A stretch of 64,000 bases of DNA, from positions 1,488,001 to 1,552,000 of the forward strand of contig JAUJPP010000006.1 of the NCBI GenBank assembly GCA_030562195.1, given 5' to 3'. The notes beneath the pieces were generated by a model. It was not told where the DNA came from, searched no databases, and saw nothing but the letters and a program-made list of their open reading frames with translations. Both the position numbers and the translations under genes were made by a program. Source of the stretch: Nipponacmea schrenckii. Its lineage: Eukaryota > Mollusca > Gastropoda > Lottiidae. Shown here piece by piece: positions 12,493-24,002 of the stretch. The stretch's first letter is position 1. Every line of letters starts with the position of its first letter.

Positions 12493-15400
12493 CTTGTTTG
12501 TGTTTATAATCGTACCTGGATACACATAAATGTATTGTATCCAATTATAAAAGTATAGAGGCCATACATCCTTATACAACTGCTGTATAGTGTTTGGAGA
12601 TGTTGGACAACGTGGACAGAAATTCGCAACAAGCTTAGACATGGTCAGACTAATAAGTCACCATATATTTCAACAATGTTTTGTATAAGTATATTATCAC
12701 AAAGACGGATCTTTTCTTAATGTACCCCGACGAGTGCCTGGTGTCTTATCCACAATCTTGGACTTGGTCAGATAAATATGACTGTTTTGAGTAAATGTAT
12801 TATAATGTAGGCGTCGCTACTAATTGTTTTATATCAATACAAGGTCGAGAATAATATAGGTAATAAAAGGGGCTCTAGTTATTGATATATTACTGTATTA
12901 TATTTATACCTGATTATTAGTCGTATTATTATTTCTATAACTTCTTCCATACATCGAATTATCTTAACATATTATTTTCCATAATGGCCTATCTATGACG
13001 TCATAGGAATGTATTTGCAGTTATATCTAAATATAACACCATTTTATTTCGTGTATTCTATTCCAATTCTGTAATATTCAAAATTGTTTTTAAATTTATT
13101 CCGTGTTTTCCTCAATTCATGGATTCTGATTTGGACTTGTAGGTTTTTAAGTTTTTAACATTGTTAATTCAAACATCATTGCTATTAAAATGGCGAGATA
13201 ACACGCCACACTTAACTAAGTCATATGGAATGTTCTCAATTTTAAGGCCTTAAGGAATTGTAAAAAAAAATTGAATTGTTTCTTATACAAATTAACTGGC
13301 TTGAAAAAAGTACTGGTTGACGCTGCCTATGCTGGTTGACGCTGCCTATGCTGGTTGACGCTGCCTATGCTGGTTGACGCTGCCTATGATTGTTGAGAAT
13401 ATTACATATGAAGTATTAATTATAACATGTTCAAGATTTCAATATATTGTGTGAAATAAATGACATATTATATCGTTTAACTCATTGTTGGTAAGTGGTG
13501 AAGTCATGTAATAAACCGATCCAATTACAAACTGTAATTGAGACAAAAAACTTCAAGTTACAGCATGCAAGAAACTGAGCTTCTGGGTCGGTGAATTGAA
13601 TGTGACCAGAAAAAAGTTTTATCTCTTCTGACCAACCCAGACACAAAAAGGAAATGAAAATTTCTAGATTGAGCAAATAGATGGAGCAAATAAATTCTGA
13701 AGATTCATTTCATTTTTTCCCTATTGACCCAAGTCTCTGCTTCTACGTTGGTAAAATGAATTGGAGGATAAGAATATCACCTGTGATTACAAAAAGTGTT
13801 ATCTGTTCTGACCACCGACTCATCGGGTCAACACGACAAGCCGATTGACCAGTGTGAGCCACATACAATGAAAATGTTATTTGAATACAAACTGACGATG
13901 AGAAGCCAATCACTGCACGTCATGAAATTGACATTTTTGTTTTTCGCAATTCCACATAAACCTACTTTTTTACTTTTAGTCACTGTTAATAAAGCTTTTA
14001 ATGATTTATTAGAAACTTTGGGAAGTTTGACGTCATAAGCAATACAGCAGCACTTCCGGTCCTATGATCAAATTGAACGTTGTAATAACTGAAACATTCG
14101 AGGTACTAATATAAACTGATATTTAGAAAGCCCAGGCCATTGTTTTATATATAAAGCTTAATAGAGATATCCAGGCCCTTCAGCAACAAAAACATGTACT
14201 TGGTGTTGTTCAACATAAGTGTTGGTCTTGTAACTTCCTTAAGCGACAAGCAATACAAGTTATTTATTAAAGTAATTGTTTTCCACAAAATTGTGTCCAA
14301 TTAACATAATTCTTACTGAATTTCCCTGTCTAGCCTACTCGGGTTGGTTAAGATATCCGTTACGGTGCCAATTACACACTTATGAAATACAAAGAAAGTT
14401 CTTTGTTTACGATGATGTCTTTGACAAGTCACATAAACTGGTAATTGACTTCATATGAAAAACATCTAAGGTGTTATTTTGAAAATCAGCAATTTAATAC
14501 GTTCTTCCTATTCACAATATTACCTCCCAACCACCTCCTCATTCTAAATAGCATCCCCCCCCCCCTCAATTCCAGAGGATTTCGAATTCTTACCCGAATG
14601 CTGCAAAGTATAAGCCACAGAATCGGAAGGAAACAATGCAATTATATATACACATAGACAATCTAGAATCTGTTTTCGGTAGACTATTTTGGTAGACGTA
14701 GTAAATTTCTTGACTATTCTGAACCTGGCTAGGGAATTAACTAAGCCGAGTTTATTTTCTGGATTTATTTCAAGTCAATATCAGACCTTGTAATTAGTCC
14801 GACTTGAATTCCCTTTCTTAATATAAGTATCGGAATGGAAAATTGACGCCATGTTTGTGAACAATTAAAGACAAATGGTATCTTGAGCATAATTAAACTT
14901 CTTCTAATTCATGTTACTCTGAGATTGCTGTTCTTGTGCTGGAAATTTGAAAATCCCTAAGAGAGGATTTTTGTTCATTAGTTAGATATTTTCTTCCCTT
15001 TTAACACACTAACCAACCGATTGCGATAGGCTGATAAAAGATTTAATTTAATTCTGGTAACATAACTATAAATTGAATTATTTAAGCCAAGAATAATTTC
15101 ATTTCGTTAAACAGAGAGCTTAATTATTTAAAGACATAAAGAGGGGGGGGGGGAAATTGGCAAGTACAAAATGTGTAATAATCTGTAACAGTGGCTAATG
15201 TTGACCTAGGTGCATCCAGAAAGAAAGAGAAATCCTGTCTTACCGGTCCGTTAACATTGATATACGACCCGCATACCTTCAATACCCGCCCCACCCCCTC
15301 TTGTTACAAAAACAGAGACACTATCAAGCATAAATGCCTGAAAATGTCCACTGTGTATCGAGTGTGAGCGGTAAGGAATTATTAAATTTACTAGAAATTG

Positions 15401-16698
15401 GTTAGAGTGTGATAGTTGACTAAATTGGTAAAAAAACACAAGTTGTGAACTTGATAAAAGAGTGATGTATGGATTCAACAAGATGGCGTGTCGGCTTTGA
15501 CTGACGAGCTTCTAAAAAAAAACACACAAATTGTAATCTTGTACGGAATCTTTTCAAATTGTTGAATGTGAAAAAACCCTGAGATTGCTCAAGTAAATAA
15601 AATCAAATTAAACCGAGTTTTTTTTAATGCTGAGAGAAGATTCTCTGTGATGCACTTATATTAAACTGGAGCACGTTTAAATCTGTCTTTCTCCTGCAGA
15701 TTGAAAACATAACCGCGAAATCAGATCTTTCCTTCTTCTCAGTGCATTTCATTTCCTCTGCGAATAGAGAATAATTCCATCCGATAATCTTCTCTTCAAT
15801 AATTTCTATGATCACCAAACATTTCCTTTATAGAATTTTCATGCCGGGCCTTTTTCTATTCATCAATACAGGAACTTTACTTTACTTCTGATAAAAAACG
15901 TGATTTGACAATCTTGGGTATAATAAGGCATGTCTGAAGCATTTGATGTTTTTGATTATTGACCACCACATGTTCAGTGAGACAAAATACCTGACCAGGT
16001 TTGAGGGTTGGAAAGCGATGAGGTTAATAATATAACATGACTTGAAGGCTACCTGACAGAGTATTTGGTTTTTGGCATTACGTCATTTCCTTTGTCACAA
16101 ATTAATATTGTTCGATGAATCTAAGTTCGAGTATTGTGTCGAGAGACCTTCGTTTTTCTTCCATCATTATCATTATTACAGACAACTCAACATTAAAACA
16201 GTACGTACAATCCACAATAGTTCAATGAAGAAAGGTTTTGACCAAGGACCAGATGGAAGACAGGTTATTCATCAACTTCTGTTGTAATCCATGTTAACTA
16301 TAGTAAAGTTGTGTCTTTCATTATTTGTCCTCTGGTCAATCAACACCACATTAACATTCTTGAATTATTAAAATTCCATATTAGTATCTTGAACCGTTTA
16401 ACGGAAATGAAAATAATTGGGTTTTACTGCAGCTCTCAAATTTTCAAATGTCATATTTTACACGTCTGACCAAACTTCTCGACTTCACTTTTAATTGACT
16501 GGCTCTTCATTCCATTCGATTGCAACATTGTCAGCAATCACATGACTCTGAAGGGTTTTTTTTTGACGAGTTAATCGATCAATCACAAAGCGCATTCTGA
16601 ACAGATCAGTCGATCCTCAGAACAAGTTAAGTTTAAATGTCACTATATTGGTTAGATTATGACCGAAAGGTAATTAGAATATTTTACGACCTTTTACC
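12493..16698. other. Unique AT-rich intergenic DNA with one tiny repeat
   Basis: Apart from the 19-bp repeat at 13313 and homopolymer tracts (C near 14555, G near 15145) I see no supported feature. Open frames of 60-90 codons on both strands show no domain, no codon signature and no splice partner. Confidence 0.5.
13313..13388 (+). repeat. Perfect 19-bp tandem repeat, four units
   Basis: Four copies of CTGGTTGACGCTGCCTATG, apparently identical. This points to a recent expansion. Confidence 0.95.
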
Positions 16699-16846
16699 CG
16701 GGGTCTTATTCTCCTGATTTTAGGAAATACGGTAATCTGATTGGATAGCAGATCTAAATTATAAATATATTTTAGTGATTGACCAATCAGATTACTGGAA
16801 CACTAAAATCATCTTAAGTTAAGTTTTAGAGAATAAGGTCCCAGAT
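16699..16846. mobile_element. Small palindromic MITE, founder of the adjacent array
   Basis: The 5' arm starts GGGTCTTATTCTCCTGATTT and ends GTAATCTGATTGG (16732-16744). The 3' arm begins with the perfect complement CCAATCAGATTAC (16783-16795) and ends AGAGAATAAGGTCCC. A related element with the same end motif GCCTTATTCTAGAAAA and centre lies at 54571-54671. No protein is encoded. Confidence 0.75.
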
Positions 16847-17312
16847 GACTGGAACACTAAAATTTCTGAAGTTAAGTTTTAGAGAATAAGGTCCCAGATG
16901 AATGGAACACTAAAATTTCTGAAGTTAAGTTTTAGAGAATAAGGTCCCAGATGAACTGGAACACTAAAATATCTTAAGTTAAGTTTTAGAGAATAAGGTC
17001 CCAGATGACTGGAACACTAAAATATCTTAAGTTAAGTTTTAGAGAATAAGGTCCCAGATGACTGGAACACTAAAATTTCTGAAGTTAAGTTTTAGAGAAT
17101 AAGGTCCCAGATGACTGGAACACTAAAATTTCTGAAGTTAAGTTTTAGAGAATAAGGTCCCAGATGAATGGAACACTAAAATTTCTGAAGTAAAGTTTTA
17201 GAGAATAAGGTCCCAGATGACTGGAACACTAAAATATCTTAAGTTAAGTTTTAGAGAATAAGGTCCCAGATGACTGGAACACTAAAATATCTGAAGTTTT
17301 CTGGAATAAGGC
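16795..17312 (+). repeat. 53-bp minisatellite made from the MITE 3' arm, 10 units
   Basis: Ten units carry TGGAACACTAAAAT, AAGTTAAGTTTTAGAG and AATAAGGTCCCAGATGA. The first unit is the actual 3' arm of the MITE at 16699-16846; the others repeat that arm plus about five flanking bases. The final unit is shortened and ends in GGAATAAGGCCGC. Confidence 0.9.
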
Positions 17313-17996
17313 CGCTTATAACAAAACTTTGCTTGGCACATGTTCATCGGTTCATGAGTTTGACTCAAAACTTCATTGAATTCATTACATTTCAAAACAA
17401 GAGTTTTTGATATAACGTTCAATGTACATCATATAAGTGTTTTACTCTGAGTATGTAAATTGAGGTTGTTTGAAGAAAGTAGGCTGCGAAGGTTGTAAAG
17501 ACATGTGATGTCTGTTAACCGACATGAAGGATTATTCACTTCACTCAGTCTGGTTTTATAGGCCATTTCTACTCCTATTAATTTTATTTTAACTCTTCAT
17601 ATGAAATTTCATAGTTAGACATTAAATTGAAGTCTGGGTATTAGATTTCCATCCAATAGCTTCCAGTCCACTCATTCAATTAACTCGAGATATACGGTAT
17701 ATCATATGGGATAATATATTGTATTGTTAAAGTTATAATATAGTATATCTTAGTGTTGTACACTGTATCTTAGTTGAAACGTTGTGTTTTATAAACCCAG
17801 GAGTAGTACACCATAAGATGTTGTTCCGTTATTAATGCGATCTCTGTCCCTAAATGTCGCTATAAAATTATATATATCTTAGTGAGAAATAATGGTTTAG
17901 AGAATATTATACAGTACCTTGTCAAGATAGTTTGGGACATTTATATAGTTCTACAATTCCATATCACTTTCAATCAAATGGAATGAAATGAAATGA
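17313..17996. other. Unique DNA with one orphan R69 unit
   Basis: The only recognised element is a partial R69 unit at 17772-17815 (TTGAAACGTTGTG, then ACCCAGGAGTAGTACACCAT), in the forward orientation. It lies outside any array. Confidence 0.65.
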
Positions 17997-18070
17997 AGTT
18001 TTACGTCTTAATCTTCTACAACTTATGGACTAATGAAGACGGGCAACGCTATGCACCTGCAATCAAACCT
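17997..18070 (-). mobile_element. SINE family 1 tail fragment
   Basis: GTTTTACGTCTTAATCTTCT followed by TAATGAAGACGGGCAACGC matches the 3' tail of family 1 in the minus orientation. Confidence 0.65.
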
Positions 18071-18964
18071 ACTCCAGTATACGGTTATCATCTGTGCGAT
18101 CAATATTACAAAAGTGCTAAAATTTGTTATTGAGCCATCGTGTTTAAGTTCATGCATACAATTTTATATACATATTGTTATTTATTTATTTTTATTTATG
18201 CTAACACCTTAGTCAACCACTCAAGGCAATATTCAAAAAAGGTCGCTGAATAAAGGTCTCTTATGAGAAAGAACTGCAAGACCATATCGTTTTATATCTA
18301 AAAAATCTGACCGAATCTGGACTCAAATACATTTTATGCCCATTTTTGACTAATTTTTGGTCTACATTTGGAATTTGATGTCTGAAATTGTATTTTCTTT
18401 CAGAATTTCTGAGATAATGAGAAATTTAATTGGCGGAAGGATATTTCTAAAAATACTGGTTTTGTGTGCAGTGACAGTCAAGCGGATGTTGATAAAATGT
18501 AGTGGTTTACTTCCAATTAAACTTTCTTGGTCATGCTATATTGAAATTTTGTACAGAAACCAAGTATTGGCCAGGCTTTCATGTGGTATATTTCAACGAG
18601 ATTTCTCGAAAAAGTTATGGAAGGTGGAATTTCGTGATTTATCATTGAAACAGATGGCAAATGAATTGGTGGACTGAGTCCATCTTCTCGACTGTTAACA
18701 TACAATTAACTTGCTCTTCGTTCCATTTCGATTGAAGCCCAGGAGAATATTGTCAGCAATCAAACGACTCTAAGCCTTTTAGGTTTAAGTACTTACATAC
18801 ATACCATTTTGATATTTTTGTCAAAATTGGATAATATTTTTAGATACTATAGGATTTTCAAGTTGCTAAAATAAGATACGTTTTAATAACTAGGGAGGTT
18901 CTGAAATGCGTTTTATGTACATTACTGTTATTAATGTATTTAGTGTAACACTGGAAATATACAT
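18071..18964. other. Unique DNA, no gene supported
   Basis: A 106-codon plus-strand frame at 18357-18677 is the longest non-repetitive frame in the intergenic part. I recognise no family in it, its composition is that of the AT-rich background, and there is no evident splice partner, so I do not call it a gene. Confidence 0.45.
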
Positions 18965-20085
18965 AATTTATAATATTATTACAACAATTTACATTGTCAC
19001 TATCAGTTAATATGGTATACTATACTCCTGAGTTTTATTGTACACAAGTTTCAACAATTTACATTTCATATAGTTTATATGGTACTACTCTGAGTTTATT
19101 GTCACAAGTTTCAACAATTTACATTGATCATCAGTTAATATGGTATACTATACTCCTGAGTTTTATTGTACACAATGTTTCAACAATTTACATTGTCATT
19201 ATCAGTTAATATGGTACACTACATCTGAGTTTTATTGTACACAACGTTTCAACAATTTACATTGTTATCATCAGTTTATATGGTATACTACTCCTGAGTT
19301 TTATTGTACACAATGTTTCAACAATTTACATTGTCATCATCAGTTAATATAGTATACTACTCCTGAGTTTTATTGTACACAATGTTTCTATAATTTACAT
19401 TGTCATCATTAGTTTATATAGTATACTACTCCTGAGTTTTATTGTACACAACGTTTCTACAATTTACATTATCATCATTAGTTTATATGGTATACTACTC
19501 CTGAGTTTTATTGTACACAATGTTTCTACAATTTACATTGTCATCATCAGTTTATATAGTATACTACTCCTGAGTTTTATTGTACACAATGTTTCAACAA
19601 TTTACATTGTCATCATCAGTTTATATAGTATACTACTCCTGAGTTTTATTGTACACAACGTTTCAACAATTTACATTGTCATCATCAGTTTATATAGTAT
19701 ACTACTCCTGAGTTTTATTGTACACAATGTTTCAACAATTTACATTGTCATCATCAGTTTATATGGTATACTACTCCTGAGTTTTATTGTACACAATGTT
19801 TCAACAATTTACATTGTCATCATTAGTTTATATAGTATACTACTCCTGAGTTTTATTGTACACAATGTTTCAACAATTTACATTGTCATCATCAGTTTAT
19901 ATAGTATACTACTCCTGAGTTTTATTGTACACAATGTTTCAACAATTTACATTGTAATCATCAGTTTATATAGTATACTACTCCTGAGTTTTATTGTACA
20001 CAATGTTTCAACAATTTACATTGTAATCATCAGTTTATATGGTATACTACTCCTGGGTTTTATTGTACACAACGTTTATACAGTA
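18965..20085 (-). repeat. 69-bp minisatellite array, about 16 units (family R69, inverted)
   Basis: Units read CTCCTGAGTTTTATTGTACA, CAATGTTTCAACAATTTACA, TTGTCATCATCAG and TTTATATAGTATACTA. This is the reverse complement of the unit at 780-2487. The middle units are nearly uniform and the first few carry deletions. The array ends about 320 bp upstream of the proposed receptor promoter. Confidence 0.95.
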
Positions 20086-20404
20086 AACAGTGTCGTAATC
20101 AGGTGAAATGAGGAAATATAATACAAGAAGGTATATAATATATACAGAAATAAACGATATCAACATTTCGGGGTGATATTCTTATGTATAATTACTAATT
20201 TTAAGAGAATGGCGTCGTTTCCGTCCCAGCCGACACAATAAATCGTTTCATCATGTTTTATTAAAAACATCTATTTGTCTTATATGGTGTATAATGTTAA
20301 ACACGATATACCTAGCGGATTATTGAACGATAACCAAGTCTAATGAGCTCGGCAAGAGTGTAGTGGCAGAAACAAGCCGAGAAGTGTATTTCCGATATCT
20401 ACTG

Positions 20405-20442
20405 TATATATAGTTAAAGGAAATCGCGTCACCGGAGTCAGT
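20405..20442 (+). promoter_or_regulatory. Possible core promoter: TATA box and initiator
   Basis: TATATATA at 20405-20412 is followed by TCAGT at 20438-20442, so the initiator A lies about 35 bases from the start of the TATA box. The local sequence downstream is less AT-rich and runs to the receptor ATG about 410 bases away. This is consistent with a TATA/Inr promoter but rests only on motif spacing, and AT-rich DNA gives chance TATA matches. Confidence 0.35.
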
Positions 20443-20849
20443 CAAGTCAAGAAGCACTCGAGAACGACGAGAGAAACCACAGCGGTAGTGAGATTCCAGT
20501 TGTCTGTGGAATAGTAACAGATCTATCAGGTCTGCCTAGCCAATCGCTGTTTCTTCAAGTACAAGTTTACTGTTACTTTCATTAGGATATACTTTCTACA
20601 TTGTTTGACCTGTGAATGGTGTTCAGAATTTAAATATTGTTAATGGATTAAAATTTCTAAAACAATTTCTAATCACTTTTGGCGTATAATTTGTTTAAGG
20701 CAACACGATGCGGTGCCTGCTTTATTCGTGTGAGGTGATTACAGCCTTGTTCTCTCGAATCAATCACAATCACAGTTGGTGCTTCCAAAATTGTCATACA
20801 ATGTATTCTATTTGACGTCTCTGGGTCATGTAGGGACTATCTAACGGGA
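20443..20849 (+). promoter_or_regulatory. Putative receptor 5' leader with upstream ORFs
   Basis: The region before the receptor ATG contains several upstream start codons. They include a 35-codon uORF at 20708-20815 and a minimal ATG-TAG at 20828-20833, only 16 bases before the main start. Two further very short uORFs lie in 20610-20660. An in-frame TGA at 20736-20738 shows that the receptor frame does not extend further upstream without an intervening exon. Whether the leader is spliced cannot be told from the sequence. Confidence 0.45.
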
Positions 20850-21792
20850 ATGGAAACGACGGTAGAGAATACAACCCACATTTTGGTGCGAAATCTGTTT
20901 AATCGGACTGCTATATACTTACCCTCGGCCATCCCCGTGGGTATTATACTCGGTTCGATTGTGTTTATGACAGTAGGGGGGAATGTGTTGGTTTTATTGG
21001 CAGTGTTTGTGAATTCTCATCTAAGGAGTACGACTAATTATTTTATTGTGAATTTAGCGATCGCAGACTTGTTATTAGGAACTTGTGTCTTGCCGTTTTC
21101 GGCTAGTTTAGAAGTGCTTAATTTTTGGGCGTTTGGTCAGATCTTCTGTGATATATGGGCAGCGATTGACGTTTTGTGCTGTACAGCTTCTATTATGAGC
21201 CTATGTGTAATAAGTATCGACAGGTATATTGGAGTAACTCGACCGTTACAGCATTCCTCCATTCTAACAGAAAAAAGAGCATTTTACATCATCATTCTTA
21301 TTTGGCTCTTATCTATTTCTATTTCTGTGGCACCATTAGTCGGCTGGAAGGAACCGCCTGATCCTGACCCTTTAATCTGTAGCGTAACCACCAATCTAGG
21401 GTACGTTTTATTCAGTGTAGCCGGTTCGTTTTACATCCCCTTGTTAATAATCATTGTTGTTTATATTCGTATTTATCGCGAAGCTGTGAAAAATTCCCGG
21501 TTTTTATCCACGGGGGTACGGACGTCAAAAATCGACGAATGTGAAGGGGTTCAGTTAAGGATACATATGGGTCGTACTTGTTCCCAACCGGGTACCCCCA
21601 ACCCAACCCAATATCAAAGTAGTTCTTCTAGTGAACATTCGGAAAGTTCAAGTCGTAAAGTGACCAATAGAATGACCTTGGCAGGAAAAGTCGCCAAATT
21701 TAAACGTGAAAAAAAAGCTGCTAAAACTTTGGGAATTGTAGTTGGTGTTTTTATATTGTGCTGGTTTCCATTCTTTTTCATTCTCCCTTTAG
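20850..21792 (+). CDS. ADRA1-like: Alpha-1 adrenergic receptor-like GPCR, exon 1 (N-terminus to TM6)
   Basis: Codes for residues 1-314 and the first base of Gly315 of a plasma-membrane biogenic-amine receptor, a family that usually couples to Gq and phospholipase C. Visible landmarks: N-glycosylation sites at Asn7 and Asn18; Asn45 (1.50); Asp73 (2.50); disulfide pair Cys100/Cys177; amine-binding Asp107 (3.32) in IDVLCCTASIMSLC; DRY at 124-126; Trp152 (4.50); catechol-contacting Ser189 and Ser193 (5.42, 5.46); Pro197 (5.50); a Ser-rich third loop of about 80 residues ending in KREKKAAKTLGIVVG; and CWFPFFF in TM6 (Trp305, Pro307, Phe308, Phe309). The ATG is the first in-frame Met after an upstream TGA and has a purine at -3. 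The donor GTAAGT follows at 21793. Both the DVLCCTAS and the REKKAAKTLG blocks are alpha-1 hallmarks. An octopamine alpha-type receptor is the main alternative; ligand identity is not settled. Confidence 0.92.
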
Positions 21793-21891
21793 GTAAGTAC
21801 GGTATTTTCCTTTCTAGCTACTTTTTATTTTTGATTCTCAAATTGTACAAGGTATTTTAATGCCATATGTCAGTTCTAAGGATGAAATAAA
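21793..21891 (+). promoter_or_regulatory. Possible intronic termination: in-frame stop and AATAAA
   Basis: Read through the donor, the frame adds 22 residues (315-336) and ends with TAA at 21858-21860. A canonical AATAAA follows at 21886-21891, with a T/GT-rich stretch at about 21946-21976. A second AATAAA lies at 21999-22004. These would suffice for a truncated six-TM transcript by intronic polyadenylation. Only the motifs are seen; use is inferred. Confidence 0.35.
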
Positions 21892-22359
21892 ACACACGAA
21901 CCTAGTCCACAACCATTTAACTACAAACCGTGCTGGGATAATTTTATGTTTTATATTTTTGTAAATGTTGTATTTTATGACACTTTAATGACCAAATCAA
22001 TAAACTTAACAAGTAGAAGTTTTTAAAAGGCATAAAAAATATGTAGGAGCCACTAGAATTGAATTTTAAGCTAATTTCCGTACACACAGAAAATGGTATA
22101 GATATAAATATACCATAATATACAATAAAAGGTGTCTCAATTATTGTATTTAAATAGGAGTATTCTGTATAAATATTACATCTAAATGTAATACAAACAC
22201 TACACTACTTTCAGACCCAACTATATAGCATACTCTAAAGAACTATATACAAAACATTTTAATTCATTTAAGTTCTTGCGTTTCTTCGGAAGCTACGAAT
22301 AAGAAAGGCACGGTGCCCGATCCTATGACCGCGATTATCGAAGCAGTAGTTAATTATAG

Positions 22360-22594
22360 CAGAAGAGAACATCGTATCCGTCCGTGTATTTGCTCTTCTA
22401 TTTCTACTGTACCGATAATCAAACATCCTTTTTCGGATCGGACAATGTGCAGGTCCGGACATGATGCGGATATATTTGCTACTGTATCGTTGATAGTAGA
22501 AGAGAACTGTGTACGCATCGTATCAGTGTATTCGCTCTTCTATTTCTACTGTACCGATAATCAAACATCCTATTTCGGATCGGATAATGTGCGG
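22360..22594 (+). repeat. Two-copy tandem duplication, about 142-bp period
   Basis: GAAGAGAAC, then GCTCTTCTATTTCTACTGTA, CCGATAATCAAACATCC and TTTCGGATCGG, appear at 22360-22453 and again at 22497-22594. The block is richer in CG dinucleotides than its surroundings. Open frames on both strands show no recognisable domain. Confidence 0.85.
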
Positions 22595-24002
22595 ATAAGA
22601 TTCAATCTACTGTTTCGTTAATAACACACCGCACTGGATACGGACAGAGTATATTCACGGCTCCAGGCAGGTAGACAACACAATCTTATCTTATTTATCA
22701 ATAATTCTGTAATACAATTGTTCAGCTTCGTAGGAACTTCTGTATTAAAGGACAAGTATGTATAGATTGTATAATTCTCCTGTATAATAAGTATTGTTCA
22801 AATCATATTGACAACGTACAATTATTATTCCAAGATTAATGGAATCTGTTGGCGCCTTACGTTCGTTTTGTTTTTTCATTATTCAGAATAGTAGCTTCAA
22901 ATCTCGTGTAATGAAGGAAAGATTATAAAAACAACCCAACAACCAAGTTGTTGTTGGATGTTTAACAGTGCCACCCATGCCAATACTACAAACATACAAG
23001 AGTTAACTGAAATCTGATACTGAAGTTTTACAATAAAACTTTAACTTTAACACTTAAATTTCAGTTCACAGTTCTGTGATTCACTAAGTGTGGTTGTTGG
23101 TGGCTAAAGTTTGTTTCATTTCTGTTCATTCGACTTTAATACGGTTTTATATTATAACGGACACTGTGGATGAAAAATTATACTTGAGGTTTAAGATTAT
23201 TATTACTAGTTGAGAAACAGAAGGATGTTACTATAGTCTACTATCTGTCACGCCTAATTATACCATGTCTTATACATTCTCGTCCTTGTGTCTAAACCAG
23301 ATGACCTCGAATATATCTATTATACTGCTAGCGTTTATAATTATTTAATTAAATATTTTTTGAAGTGAGTTATACTATTCCAGTTGATTATATAACGCCT
23401 TTGTTTTTTTCATATATTTGCTCACCGCTTTTAAATGTCGTGCAAATTGTTACTCAGAACGTCTTAAAATTTGTAACCAGCACCATAACCATGGCATCGA
23501 CCTGAAGCTTTAAGAGGATGAGTAGGAGACCATAGAATGAAGTGGGGTGTAATCCTTCCAGAGGAAGTTTGATAATTGCTCTCCTGCATTCAGGGGCCCC
23601 ACTGTAAGTCAGTTTAATACCTATTAATGGAAGGTTTATCATATCTATAGTCTAAAATATCTAAAGTACACAGCATTATCGTTGGTAAGACCCCAGCGTA
23701 AGTTGTAAACCACTGTATATTGTGTATTTACCTTTTCGATACTGACTCAAACAGTCCCTACGGTAGTAATGTTGAGCCGTTACCATCTTCATTTTTTATT
23801 TGCTCCACTCTGTTAAGATATTCAATGTGGAACATGGGGATTCCATTTATTAACTCGATTGACTAGCATATTGTTGAGTTTACATTTCTTAAAAGGCTTA
23901 ATCATTAATATCTGACGGTGACAGTGTGTGTTACTAAAAATATTAAAATAACACGAATACAATATTTTATACGGGAATCACCAGTCCATTTCAGATTTTT
24001 TT
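22595..24002. other. Unique intronic DNA, nothing recognised
   Basis: No array, tRNA-like sequence or coding frame of note was seen before the 25-bp array. Confidence 0.5.

Noticed and set aside
18357..18677. 106-codon non-repetitive frame
   Set aside because: No family recognised, background base composition, no partner exon. Could be chance or an old fragment.
20850..21860. Intron-less 336-residue receptor as the only product
   Set aside because: It would lack TM7 and NPxxY. The strong GTAAGT donor and the perfect exon 2 partner make splicing the main form; the short form is kept only as a possible isoform.
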